64,000 nucleotides of DNA from a bacterium (GTDB lineage: Bacteria; Patescibacteriota; Minisyncoccia; Phycocordibacterales; UBA918). The position numbers were made by a program, and so were the translations under genes. Of this stretch, positions 41,341 through 50,066 are shown piece after piece. Within the stretch, counting starts at the first letter, position 1, and every line of letters starts with the position of its first letter. The notes under the pieces were generated by a model. The model ran no database searches, was not told the DNA's origin, and saw nothing but the letters and a program-made list of their open reading frames with translations. The stretch spans positions 1 through 64,000 of the forward strand of contig PAMC01000016.1 in the NCBI GenBank assembly GCA_002710785.1. Reading direction: 5' to 3'.

Positions 41341-43092
41341 TTAGCTAACTATATCATCAACCTCGGAAATTTCCTTGCGGATTGTTTGCTCAGCTGCGTC
41401 GATGTGTGCGAGTGTATCATCAACAAGTTGTTGTTCAGCTTTAGTGAGTTTTTTAGTTTTGCGCGAGCCGCGGAGCGTCTGACTTTCGGCAGTAACTGTC
41501 TCTCGCAGGGTAGTAAACTGGCGTTCGAGCACAGTCAATGCCTCTCCCGTTTCGGCAACCACAACCCGTCTGATTCGGCGGATGCGGGCTCGGCCATAGA
41601 GAAGTAGCAAAACGAGGAGAAGTGTCAGTGCCACGAGTGGTACGAGAACCGACATGATGCTTACCGCCCACTGACCAAAGGCGATGTAGCCTGGTTGAGC
41701 CACTAAGAAGCGTACCGTCTCACTCGTTGCGCTCTGTGAACCATGCGAATCAATCGCATAGGCGGAGAGTTCGTACACCCCTTCCGACAGACGTCCGTCC
41801 GGCACAATTCTGAACGACCCGTCCTCCTCAGCACCCAAAACGTACTCGAGCGGCACATCCCCCTGGTCACCGCGACCAACTGGTGCAATCGTCGCGTATA
41901 CAGTTGCCCCTGGCCGCGTAGAGCCAAAGAATACCGGCACGACACTGGCTCCCACCTCTGCGGGATACTCGGTCCAAACCGGAGCAGCAAACGCCTCGAT
42001 GGTAAAGCTAATAGTGGCAACCCGGCTATTACCTGCCGCATCGAAAGCTTCAATTACAAAACTCTGCTGTCCAGGTTCAAGCTCAGTCAGGGTGAGTGTG
42101 CTGCTGCCGGTTTCGTCAACAAATTCGTACGGTTCTCCACCGTTGTGCTGGATACGATAACGCGTTACTGGGGAGGTCGCGTCACTACTACTAAAGCGAA
42201 GTTCTTGCGTAGGGCTAGAAACATCGTAGGCGTCGCTACGAGTGATAGAAAACTCGGTTGGCGCCTCAGTATCAACCGCGAGACGGTAGTGCGCCACTCG
42301 ACCCCACCCTTCAGTGTTGCGGAACTGGAGGTGGAAGTACTGCACACCCTCATCTAGCTCACTCAGCGTAATCGAGTTAATCGGCGGCTCGTATACTTTC
42401 GTTGGGATGGTGCCGCTATTAGTATCGAGTAGCGTGCGAACTGCCGTCACATCACCCGGAATTGACCACGACAGTTTTGCTTCAGTGGCTTGTGACCATC
42501 CATCTGCCTGGTGGGTCTCGCTCGAAATATTTGGTGTACCAGGAGTATTCGCTGGAGCGATGTACTCAATGGTCTCTGGCTCGGGCTGCACGTCGGCTGC
42601 GGCAATGGTGTACGTACCGCCATTAAGACTCTGTACTACATTTGTACCCCGTCCATCGGCTGCTAAAACTGACCCGTTGCTGAAGGTAACCCGTGCTGGG
42701 CCTGCACCTTTAGAACGCCAGGTAATCGTGAGTACCGTACCAGCACTCCCGGTGTAGCCAGCTGGAGAGCCGCCGCCAAAATTAATAGTACCGGCTGCGT
42801 TTGAGTACGATGGCTCGACGGCCCACAGTGAGAAGGTGTTCCCTTTGCTGATGCCGAGCACTGAGAGCTGACTCGGGTTGAAACTAAGTGTAGCTTCGGC
42901 GGCGTTAATGGCAGTTCCGCGTGTATTTACGACTACCCGCGTCGTAAATGTCTGTCCTGCGGTGTACACACCGGTGCTCGGTGAGAGCGAAAGAGTTGCG
43001 GCTGACACGGTAGTAGCGCCGAGTAGGAAGAGAGCACACGCAAATACAAAGCTCAGTAGGTAGGTATGGGCAGTGGCGCTAGTTCGTATCAT
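41341..43092 (-). CDS. Cohesin-domain protein with Ig modules and membrane anchor
   Basis: The 583-residue protein has a signal peptide (cleaved near TVSAATLS), a cohesin-like domain (about 33-165: YTAGQTFTTRVVVNT, FNPSQLSVLGISKGN, SLWAVEPSY, FGGGSPAGYTG), two fibronectin/Ig-like modules (about 180-370), a further sandwich (about 375-470) and a membrane helix (about 483-508). A cytoplasmic tail of about 75 residues is helical (TVLERQFTTLRETV and AHIDAAEQTIRKEI). It would present a cohesin outside and signal or anchor inside. I take the ATG at 43092; it overlaps the stop of the other cohesin gene by 14 bases. Confidence 0.8.
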   Translation of the reverse strand: MIRTSATAHTYLLSFVFACALFLLGATTVSAATLSLSPSTGVYTAGQTFTTRVVVNTRGTAINAAEATLSFNPSQLSVLGISKGNTFSLWAVEPSYSNAAGTINFGGGSPAGYTGSAGTVLTITWRSKGAGPARVTFSNGSVLAADGRGTNVVQSLNGGTYTIAAADVQPEPETIEYIAPANTPGTPNISSETHQADGWSQATEAKLSWSIPGDVTAVRTLLDTNSGTIPTKVYEPPINSITLSELDEGVQYFHLQFRNTEGWGRVAHYRLAVDTEAPTEFSITRSDAYDVSSPTQELRFSSSDATSPVTRYRIQHNGGEPYEFVDETGSSTLTLTELEPGQQSFVIEAFDAAGNSRVATISFTIEAFAAPVWTEYPAEVGASVVPVFFGSTRPGATVYATIAPVGRGDQGDVPLEYVLGAEEDGSFRIVPDGRLSEGVYELSAYAIDSHGSQSATSETVRFLVAQPGYIAFGQWAVSIMSVLVPLVALTLLLVLLLLYGRARIRRIRRVVVAETGEALTVLERQFTTLRETVTAESQTLRGSRKTKKLTKAEQQLVDDTLAHIDAAEQTIRKEISEVDDIVS

Positions 43093-44215
43093 TGTCTTCA
43101 ATTACGTTACCGTCTTCATCAACTTCGACCTCCACCCACTCTTCGACATACTCATACTCGTCTTCTTCGGCAGCGGCGGAGGCTTTGGCCGCCTTACGTT
43201 CGCGACGACGTGCGAGCAGATTCGGCACCAGTTTGTGACCAACCAGAGCGCCGAGTAGCACCAAGAGCAACGCGCCGACGCCAATAATGATGTACTCAAG
43301 CAGTGTCGTCATAGAAATGCCGCGGAGTGGCTCTTCTGGTACCAGCGTGGCAATGTACTCGTTACCTGCCTTATCTACGGCTTTTACACGAATTGTGCTG
43401 TTGAGTGACTGATCAGACAGTACGTACGGGCTACGAACGCGTTTCCACGGCGCGTCAACTGCACCCCACTCGAAGAGGCCAGCTTCTTCAAACGGCTCTT
43501 CAATAACTTCGTAGTAAGCTATGCCGGTTTGTTTGTCGGTAGTGTTAAAGATGATGTAGTACTTGTTGTCAAACACTTTGGTGTCGCGCTGTAGGGTAAT
43601 ACTAAACTCTTCTGGGATACGAGTATCGCCCTGCACGAGCTCTACCCAATCGTTGCGCACCACTTGACCTGGCCGGTCACCAACCACAAGTGTTGCTGTG
43701 TTCGTAATGAGATCCGCTAAGCTACCTCGTCCGTCATTGAGGTACACTGTTGTTTGATCAGAAAAACGAATCGTACTGGTTGGACTCTGATCGCCGAATC
43801 CAACCCGGAGACCGGGTACTTGGAACACAATCTTGAGCACCTCATTGGTAAGGCGTGGATCTCCCTCAATGCGGCCGCAGTATCCGTTGGGGATACCGCC
43901 GGCAAAGGTAATGCGGTTGTTCTCGCGATCTATGGTGGGCTCTTCTACCCACAGCGGCAAAATTGACTGGCCACGGCTAATGTCAACCGGTTGCACATTT
44001 GGGTCGTACTCGATGACCGCGTCAACGACGTTAATACACTCCCCGGGTGAAGGATTAACCCGTACCGCCATCACAATGGTGTCGCCCGGGTTAATCGTGC
44101 CTGTATTTGGATCTAAGTAGAGAACTGCAGCTGCAGCGGTCCCTGGCAACACCAACTGACTAGAGAGACCGAGTGTCCCCACCACCATAAAGAGCTGCCG
44201 CATAAAATGCATCAT
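43079..44215 (-). CDS. Cohesin-domain protein with membrane anchor and acidic tail
   Basis: The 378-residue protein has a signal peptide (cleaved near GTAAAAVLY), a cohesin-like domain (about 30-180: INPGDTIVMAVRVNPS, YDPNVQPVDISRGQS, PLWVEEPTI, FAGGIPNGYCG), an Ig-like module with KQTGIAYYEVIEE (about 190-300), and a membrane helix (about 304-328). The cytoplasmic tail begins with a basic stretch (LLARRRERKAAK) and ends very acidic (EEDEYEYVEEWVEVEVDEDG). Two cysteines in the cohesin part (GECINV and GYCGRI) may form a disulfide. TATACT lies six bases before the ATG. Confidence 0.8.
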   Translation of the reverse strand: MMHFMRQLFMVVGTLGLSSQLVLPGTAAAAVLYLDPNTGTINPGDTIVMAVRVNPSPGECINVVDAVIEYDPNVQPVDISRGQSILPLWVEEPTIDRENNRITFAGGIPNGYCGRIEGDPRLTNEVLKIVFQVPGLRVGFGDQSPTSTIRFSDQTTVYLNDGRGSLADLITNTATLVVGDRPGQVVRNDWVELVQGDTRIPEEFSITLQRDTKVFDNKYYIIFNTTDKQTGIAYYEVIEEPFEEAGLFEWGAVDAPWKRVRSPYVLSDQSLNSTIRVKAVDKAGNEYIATLVPEEPLRGISMTTLLEYIIIGVGALLLVLLGALVGHKLVPNLLARRRERKAAKASAAAEEDEYEYVEEWVEVEVDEDGNVIEDNDTN

Positions 44216-44221
44216 GGTTAA

Positions 44222-44227
44222 AGTATA
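44222..44227 (-). promoter_or_regulatory. -10 element directly before a cohesin gene
   Basis: TATACT with six bases to the ATG at 44215, after the terminator of the upstream gene, so this starts a transcription unit including the cohesin cluster. Confidence 0.55.
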
Positions 44228-44274
44228 CCGCGCGGCTTTTTTACTCTTAGCTGTCTCGTGTGCACAACAAAACT

Positions 44275-44312
44275 AGAAAACACCGTCTCGTGGTGGGAGA
44301 TGGGTGTTTTCT
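44275..44312 (-). terminator. Terminator after the 44331 surface gene
   Basis: AGAAAACACC and GGTGTTTTCT form a long stem, extended by a GTCTC/GAGAT inner pairing with one bulge. On the minus strand it is followed by AGTTTTGTTG. It separates the surface protein gene from the cohesin operon. Confidence 0.75.
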
Positions 44313-44330
44313 GGCTACTCAATAGCCTGA

Positions 44331-45476
44331 TCAGAATATTGGTGTGGCAACGTAGCGCAGTGTGGTTGAGTAGGCATCTGAGGCTTCTTGCAAAGCCGAG
44401 ATTTCTACTCGGTACCCCACCCGCGTGGTACCCTCACCGGTTCCTGTCCCATCAGTAGGACCGGTATGACTCATCACTACAACAGGTGTAGTGCTCGCCG
44501 CTACCCACGAGTTGCTCGTAAACTCTGCGCTGCGTGTTGTTGTCGCATCATCAGAGGTTAGACCCCAGTGCCCAAAGGTGGTTGGATCACCTGGTTGCGC
44601 CGCTGGAGAGAACCAACTTGTAGGTGTGGTGGTGTAATCACCATCGCGGAACGAGTCAATGATAGCGCCGCCTGAAGACATAAATTCTCCATCTTGCGCC
44701 ACGGTGACTACGTACCCTTGCGATGCGTTAGTAACCACCCGCAATTCTTGAGCCGTCGTGCTCGCGACCCCTTGCGTCAGATTTCCGAACGCAAGCGTAG
44801 TTGGAGTCGACGAACCGGTGGTGGTGACACCGTTAACAGTCTGACCGCCGCCCACCGCGAGTACCTGAAAGGTAAACGTGGTGTCGACAGTCGCCGTTAC
44901 GGTAACCGTGTCAATAATGACAACCTCGGTCTCACCAGTATCAGTTTGTGTTCCCGCAATGCCAATCTCGTAGCTACCCGTTACGCTCGGGTTCACGAGC
45001 TGATTGGAGCCAGACCCGCCAAAGCTGGCATGGTCGCCAATCTCAATTGTGGTTGAACCGTTAGCTGCGATTGAAGCGCCGTCGCCAGGACAAAACTCAA
45101 TCGTCAGTACTGCTCCACTAAAGCTGATACCGATTTCATCAGAGCCGACGGTGCAGTCTGTGGAAACTGACAAGTCAGTCGCGCCATCCTGCACGTCGAT
45201 GTCTGTAGCAGCGATACTAGACGTACCGGTGAACGGACCATCCGAGAAATCGATGGTGATAGTTTCACCATTGCTGATACCCGTAGGGGTCGTAAAGACA
45301 ATGGTGTGGTTCGAGGCAGAACCAGGGCTCGAATCGCTCAACGTGTCAGACACGTTGGCAATACTTGCAGCGCTTACCAGCCAGCTGGAGTGAAAGTTGG
45401 TGCTCCAAAATAGGAGCCCGACACTCACAAACGCTGCAACAGCTTTGAGTAGCCGGAATGATTTCATTCCAGACAT
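44331..45476 (-). CDS. Secreted surface protein with shared C-terminal module
   Basis: The 381-residue protein has a signal peptide (cleaved near LVSAASIAN), a first beta-sandwich (about 38-190: SNHTIVFTTPTGISNGETIT start, with a Cys pair in STDCTVGS and IEFCPGDG) and a C-terminal module of about 185 residues. That module closely follows the end of the 2053-residue protein: shared marks are VNGVTT, FGNLTQGVAS, a TNASQGY patch, AASTTP, and a final Y-x3-TP-I/E-F. No membrane helix follows, so the module may be an anchoring or sorting signal of a type not known to me. It has its own terminator and a long, structured upstream region. Confidence 0.72.
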   Translation of the reverse strand: MSGMKSFRLLKAVAAFVSVGLLFWSTNFHSSWLVSAASIANVSDTLSDSSPGSASNHTIVFTTPTGISNGETITIDFSDGPFTGTSSIAATDIDVQDGATDLSVSTDCTVGSDEIGISFSGAVLTIEFCPGDGASIAANGSTTIEIGDHASFGGSGSNQLVNPSVTGSYEIGIAGTQTDTGETEVVIIDTVTVTATVDTTFTFQVLAVGGGQTVNGVTTTGSSTPTTLAFGNLTQGVASTTAQELRVVTNASQGYVVTVAQDGEFMSSGGAIIDSFRDGDYTTTPTSWFSPAAQPGDPTTFGHWGLTSDDATTTRSAEFTSNSWVAASTTPVVVMSHTGPTDGTGTGEGTTRVGYRVEISALQEASDAYSTTLRYVATPIF

Positions 45477-45968
45477 ACTCTACGTTGTTAAGCTGCAGCA
45501 CCCATCACGAGGATAGCTGAGTCGACTCCAGACTCCACACCGAAGTCGCACTCACGATGCTGTAGCGTACAAATCGTCTCACCGGGCTGTACGGTGATTG
45601 GGCAAGCCCAAAAGACGAGCCGTGCTCGTCTCTACGTTTTGTACTCTTAAAGTATACTCCGCGCCAACGGACACTTGTTCGCGGCTATACACATATAGCT
45701 GCACAGTTTACCTATCCTACTCAGTCCAGTGGAAAATAAATGAGTAAATGAACGAAGCGATTATTACGAATTTACTTCCGAAGTTTGTCTTAGTCTAGAC
45801 AAAAATCCTGGAAGGCCAGTATCGATACTCGCAGTCTGTGAGTAAAACGGGTGATCAGCAATCTACTGCGCTGAATAGCTTAGCAACAACGCAGTAGAAT
45901 CGCCCTAGATCAGGAGCGATTCACTCGCGAAAATTCGCAACAGTCGGCTTCGCCTTGTTTGCTCATTT
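45477..45968. other. 492-base intergenic region rich in inverted repeats
   Basis: No protein is supported here. On plus-strand coordinates several strong stems are visible: TCACCG with CGGTGA (45579-45597 area), TTGGGC-AA-GCCCAA directly after it, and AGACGAGC-CGT-GCTCGTCT (about 45613-45631), forming three hairpins in a row. GCTATA-CACA-TATAGC lies at 45684-45699. Further right TCTACTGCG (45862-45870) pairs with CGCAGTAGA (45890-45898), and GAATCGC (45897-45903) with GCGATTC (45916-45922), sharing two bases. A TATACT (minus, 45651-45656) would give a leader of about 175 bases for the gene at 44331-45476. It may hold a leader regulatory RNA, a small RNA, or both. Confidence 0.5.
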
Positions 45969-47102
45969 TTACCCAGTCCAGTTAAACAGCAAAATCGAAA
46001 AGTCCTCAATACCAACGTTGCCGTTACCATTTATGTCAGCTGGAGGGTCAGAGTCGCCTCCGGTAGTCTGCCACCAAAAAATCATGATCGAGAAGTCAAT
46101 TAAGTTTACAAAACCGTCACGGTTAAGGTCGGTTGGTGTGGTAGCGCGGCCATCAACGCCTACAAATAAGGTGAGGCTGCTACTAAAGCTACTCTCAGTC
46201 ACGAGGACTCCGCTACCTTGGATAAAGCGAGTGCGAAGTAAATACTCAGCGGGCGCGAGGCCGGCAGTATTAAATTGGTACTCCCAGACTCCATTTGCGC
46301 CTGATGTTACCTCGGCTATCTGCTCGTCGTCCTGATAAATCTGTACCGTCTTATCTGGTGCAGTTTGACCACGTAATAGAATGACATCTCCAGGATCAAT
46401 CGTAACGTCATCAGCAGAAATGGTTGGTGGTAGTAGCACACCTCGGACAGTTGTGACCGCACCCTGCGTCACATCAAAGGTTGAATTGTACGTAATCGAA
46501 CGTGTACCAAAGGTGTCTTCAGACCACAAGCCGAGCGAAGCGGTACCTGGCTCAGCGTCGACTGCAAACTCAAATTCGCCGTCACTATCAGCCCGAATAG
46601 TCCCAACCTGCTCGGCATCCAGTAGCACCTGAACTGTCTCATTGGGGTACGCGATGCCTTCAACACGCACAAGCGTATCGCCAAGCTCTTCATCACTACC
46701 GCCAGAATTTCCACTTCCGCCACCTGAGCTGCCGCCGCCGCCAAAACCAGCTGGTTCTACCTGGCAGTCTGCCGAACAAAAGTCATCATCGGTATTGTTG
46801 CCGTCGTCACATTCTTCGTCAAACAAGGTCTGTAAAATGCCGTCCCCGCAGTACGGACCAAACTGACAGTCAACGTCACACTGACGACCAGCAATGGTGG
46901 TGCTATACGCACCTGTCTCACCGGGCACGTCACACGCCTCGTTAAAATTTACGAGCGCGTCGCCGCAAATACTAATACCCACAGTAGTAGTCGCAACCGT
47001 TGTGGTGAGCGTTGAAGTGGGTGTCGTAGTAGCAAACCCCACATACGGCAGCAAGAGTAAAAGGCTGAGAACACCAGCTCTTAGACGCGATAGCATGCAC
47101 AT
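45969..47102 (-). CDS. Secreted Cys-rich protein ending in a dockerin
   Basis: The 377-residue protein has a signal peptide (cleaved near VGFATTTP) and a Thr-rich linker, then a Cys-rich module with the DUF4215/Notch-like pattern (YCGDGILQTLFDEECDDGN, then FCSADCQ). A Gly/Ser linker (about 118-135) leads to two Ig-like stretches (about 140-300). The end is a dockerin-type EF-hand pair: DLNRDGFVNLIDFSIMIFWW and DINGNGNVGIEDFSILLFNW. The protein could thus bind a cohesin on a neighbouring gene product. It is followed by a large structured intergenic region. Confidence 0.82.
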   Translation of the reverse strand: MCMLSRLRAGVLSLLLLLPYVGFATTTPTSTLTTTVATTTVGISICGDALVNFNEACDVPGETGAYSTTIAGRQCDVDCQFGPYCGDGILQTLFDEECDDGNNTDDDFCSADCQVEPAGFGGGGSSGGGSGNSGGSDEELGDTLVRVEGIAYPNETVQVLLDAEQVGTIRADSDGEFEFAVDAEPGTASLGLWSEDTFGTRSITYNSTFDVTQGAVTTVRGVLLPPTISADDVTIDPGDVILLRGQTAPDKTVQIYQDDEQIAEVTSGANGVWEYQFNTAGLAPAEYLLRTRFIQGSGVLVTESSFSSSLTLFVGVDGRATTPTDLNRDGFVNLIDFSIMIFWWQTTGGDSDPPADINGNGNVGIEDFSILLFNWTG

Positions 47103-47116
47103 ACCTCTTTGCAGTA

Positions 47117-48040
47117 CTAGCTACGGCGACGATACACCAGTAGACCGATAATGATTAAGACGGTGAGAATCGGCAAAATAATTGAGACCTTGTGCGGCAG
47201 TGACAAGCCAGCAAAACCATACCCGGCCGTCTGCAACGTGCCGTACGGCAGGATATTTAGCGTCAGCTCACCCTCCTGTTTAATGTCATCTTGATTATAA
47301 ATGGAGTACCGTGCCAGGTACGAACCAGCTGGCAAGCGCGTTGGTATCTCGGCCACCACGTCTTCAGTTGCAAATGGCTGCACTCTGACAATTCGGTTGC
47401 GGTGGTGAGTCTCCTCCAGAAGCGTCTGTCCGGTTGAATCGTAGATCTTGAAAACCACATCGCTCGGCGCTACGTCAACGTTGCCGGTATTCTCGATACG
47501 CATGCCAAAGTTAATCTTAGCTGGGAAGTAGAGCCAGCCAACTTTGTGTCCCTCGTTAAAGTCGGGCAATTCGATCTTGCGTACACGAAAATCAAATATC
47601 TCTCTATCAATGATCGTTAGGTCGATGTCGACTTGTGCACCTAAAGAAATGTTAACGGCGCCAGCAGTTTCAGAGCCCGGTGGTGGTGCAGTCTTAATGC
47701 GGATCTTGCCAGAGTAACGTCGGAATTCTGCGTCGTCAGGGACCGTCACCCGAACGGTCACCGGCACTTTTTTGGCGCCAACTGGCATAGCAATGAGATC
47801 ACCCTCGAGCACCTCTACCCAGTCAGCAATCGTGGGGGCATCAACCGTGATGCGGGCGTTGAGTGGGGTTGATGGGTCGCTGCGGACCATGAGAATCTGC
47901 TGTTCGTATACTGAGTTACGCGTCAAGCTCGTATTACGCACGTACGGTGGTGTAATACCAAAACCAGCGTAGGAAAGATTGACCCCCACCACGTAGGCAA
48001 TAAAGAACACCGAGAAAAATACGTAGAGCTTCTTTATCAT
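47117..48040 (-). CDS. Membrane-anchored beta-sandwich surface protein
   Basis: The 307-residue protein has a signal peptide (about 1-26, cleaved near NLSYAGFG), two Ig-like domains (about 27-150 and 155-265; the first begins GITPPYVRNTSLTRNSVYEQ) and a C-terminal membrane helix (about 280-300) with a short Arg tail. Its middle carries the pattern NFGMRIENTGNVDVAP, which recurs in the sandwich proteins at 29351 and 30972 (for example RFENTGNVHVRP). The three therefore look like paralogous anchors. It is not an enzyme. The start is the ATG at 48040. Confidence 0.75.
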   Translation of the reverse strand: MIKKLYVFFSVFFIAYVVGVNLSYAGFGITPPYVRNTSLTRNSVYEQQILMVRSDPSTPLNARITVDAPTIADWVEVLEGDLIAMPVGAKKVPVTVRVTVPDDAEFRRYSGKIRIKTAPPPGSETAGAVNISLGAQVDIDLTIIDREIFDFRVRKIELPDFNEGHKVGWLYFPAKINFGMRIENTGNVDVAPSDVVFKIYDSTGQTLLEETHHRNRIVRVQPFATEDVVAEIPTRLPAGSYLARYSIYNQDDIKQEGELTLNILPYGTLQTAGYGFAGLSLPHKVSIILPILTVLIIIGLLVYRRRS

Positions 48041-48077
48041 GTCACAATCACTTCTTCCCATTATCACCTCAACTGGG

Positions 48078-48114
48078 CGATAAAACAACAGCCACCGTCT
48101 GGATAACGGTGGCT
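48078..48114 (-). terminator. Terminator after the 631-residue surface gene
   Basis: AGCCACCGT and ACGGTGGCT pair with a seven-base loop, followed on the minus strand by GTTGTTTTATC. It ends the transcription unit that begins before 50041. Confidence 0.75.
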
Positions 48115-48145
48115 ATCTGGTTAGCTATTTCAGCAAGTTTTAGGC

Positions 48146-50041
48146 CTACGGACCCCAGCGGGTTGAACTACTTGTTTGTGCAACAAACTCGTTTCGTCCC
48201 GTGTAGAGACCAGCTAGAGTAATAGTGCCTGGCACCTCAATACCCCAGTAGGTGGTGCCTGACGGCTGAGTTGACGTTGCGGTAGGCTTTAATACACCGA
48301 GACGCAAACGTTGTGCGGAGGTGGTCGCCGGCAAATCCTGGCCTGAGCCGTACGGCAAGCTTGAGGTAGCGTATTCCTGTTGGTACTCAGCAATAGATGA
48401 AGTCGCTGTAGTTGAGGCGACGTTTGGACACCCGCCAACAGTAAATGTGTCGGGACACATATGCACACCACCGAGCTCTTGGTCGACACCTACGTTACCG
48501 GTTGCGCGCGTAGTTGTAGTGGCGTTTAGGTTGCCGGTATTATCGCCTGGTGCTAAGTCACCGTACGGAATTGCGTTGGTGTCGAGTGCAAATGAGAGGA
48601 ATGATACCACTTCAATGTTCGCTGTTGTGCTTTGTACAAACGAGCTGGTTGCGCTGTCGTCATCTACAGCACTGATTCCGGCACGCCAGTCCTCAGTTTC
48701 ATAAACTGGTGTTTCGGCAGCAGGATCGGTTGGGTCAGCAACGTACCAAAGCGGGAAGGTACACTCCCAAAGCTCAGTAGCGTCTGTTGGTCCACCACAC
48801 GCGCCAGCACCAGTGGTCGTTGCGGTACAGCTAACGTTCCAGTCAGCGCCAGCACCACTTTCGTAACAGTTGTTAGGGTTGTAGTTACTGCCAGCTCCGT
48901 CACACGTTGTCGAGCCAACGCCTGAACGGTACACCGAGGCGATGTAATTCGTAATTTCCGAACCAGCCACGCTGTTCTCACAACTGTTAGCGTCGTTAGC
49001 AACAAAGGTCAGCGTGAAGCCAGTCGTCTCGCCAGCTGCTGTATCGAGAGTCATGTCAAGGCCACCGTTAAGTGAGATCAGTGCGCCATCGATGGTCGGG
49101 GCTACGTTTGCTACAACGTACTGGTTATTAGCTCCTTGCTGGCCACCACTGGCTTCGTGACCATGGTTGTCTACGACGTAGACGTAGGCATCGTACGTGT
49201 CGTCTTGTAGTGGTGTCGCAGTAGTTGTGGCCGCGGAAAGCACTACCGGTGTACCAGAGGTGAAAGTAGATGTGGCAATGGTACCAGCTGGACCACACGC
49301 GTTAGTGGTTGGATTGTAGTCGTTAGAGACACACACCAAGAGCTGCATGGTGTCGACGCCGCCAAGAGAGTCGGTATCAGATGATGTTGCACTGAAGGTG
49401 AGCGTGCCAGCTGGGTCGACTGGTCCGTCGTTCACGATTCCAGTAAAGGTTGGCCGGTGGTTTACTACAAACGGAGACGCCGTGGTAGTCGTGCCTTGGT
49501 AGCCAGGACTACACTCAGGGTTTACCGCGTCATCGTCACATGCGAACGCCCACCAGGTATTACTCTCAGGCATTGCCTCAGTGGTTGTCGTCGCTGCACG
49601 CGCCTCGGTGCCACTGATTGTACTGGTTGAGATAGCAATTTGGTCATTGTTATCACAGGTAGGTGGCGCACTACCATCACCCGCTCCTGACTGGGCAGTA
49701 GCGGCATTGGTGGCACACACAATGAGGAAGTACGGGGCCCCGTTCTGGTCAGTCGCGGTACCAACGATAGCCAGCTCATCACCTGAGTTGGTTGGGTTAG
49801 TAGCTGACGATTCAGTTTCTTCGTTTGGTTCATCCGCCTCCAGTAAGAACTGTGGTGGGGTGTTTAGAACATTAACCGAAGTGGTCGCAAGCTGCTGCGC
49901 AGATACGTTGTTAATTTCAGCCTGGCCGAGATTAAGTAAAAATACGAGTAAAAATATACCTAAAGCACCGACTGTGGTGAGTACGGTGATCTTGCCGGCG
50001 GTAGTGAGTGGCTGGCGATTTGCTCTAACTTTGTACGACAT
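48146..50041 (-). CDS. Secreted surface protein sharing its C-terminus with the giant adhesin
   Basis: The 631-residue protein has an N-terminal signal-anchor (about 17-38) and several Thr/Ala-rich Ig-like modules (about 55-330), with repeated Cys-containing strands (LIVCATNA, LLVCVSND, WWAFACDD). The last roughly 280 residues correspond to the end of the giant protein at 54234: both have an LNGGLDMTLD-type start, a Cys-rich middle, a YETEDW / YEGEEW patch, and finish YWGIEVP...YTGRNEFVAQ versus YWGIAIP...HSGINTFTA. It has a TACAAT hexamer 25 bases before the ATG and a terminator after its stop. Confidence 0.72.
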   Translation of the reverse strand: MSYKVRANRQPLTTAGKITVLTTVGALGIFLLVFLLNLGQAEINNVSAQQLATTSVNVLNTPPQFLLEADEPNEETESSATNPTNSGDELAIVGTATDQNGAPYFLIVCATNAATAQSGAGDGSAPPTCDNNDQIAISTSTISGTEARAATTTTEAMPESNTWWAFACDDDAVNPECSPGYQGTTTTASPFVVNHRPTFTGIVNDGPVDPAGTLTFSATSSDTDSLGGVDTMQLLVCVSNDYNPTTNACGPAGTIATSTFTSGTPVVLSAATTTATPLQDDTYDAYVYVVDNHGHEASGGQQGANNQYVVANVAPTIDGALISLNGGLDMTLDTAAGETTGFTLTFVANDANSCENSVAGSEITNYIASVYRSGVGSTTCDGAGSNYNPNNCYESGAGADWNVSCTATTTGAGACGGPTDATELWECTFPLWYVADPTDPAAETPVYETEDWRAGISAVDDDSATSSFVQSTTANIEVVSFLSFALDTNAIPYGDLAPGDNTGNLNATTTTRATGNVGVDQELGGVHMCPDTFTVGGCPNVASTTATSSIAEYQQEYATSSLPYGSGQDLPATTSAQRLRLGVLKPTATSTQPSGTTYWGIEVPGTITLAGLYTGRNEFVAQTSSSTRWGP

Positions 50042-50066
50042 AATAAATAACTAGCTGTCACCAATA

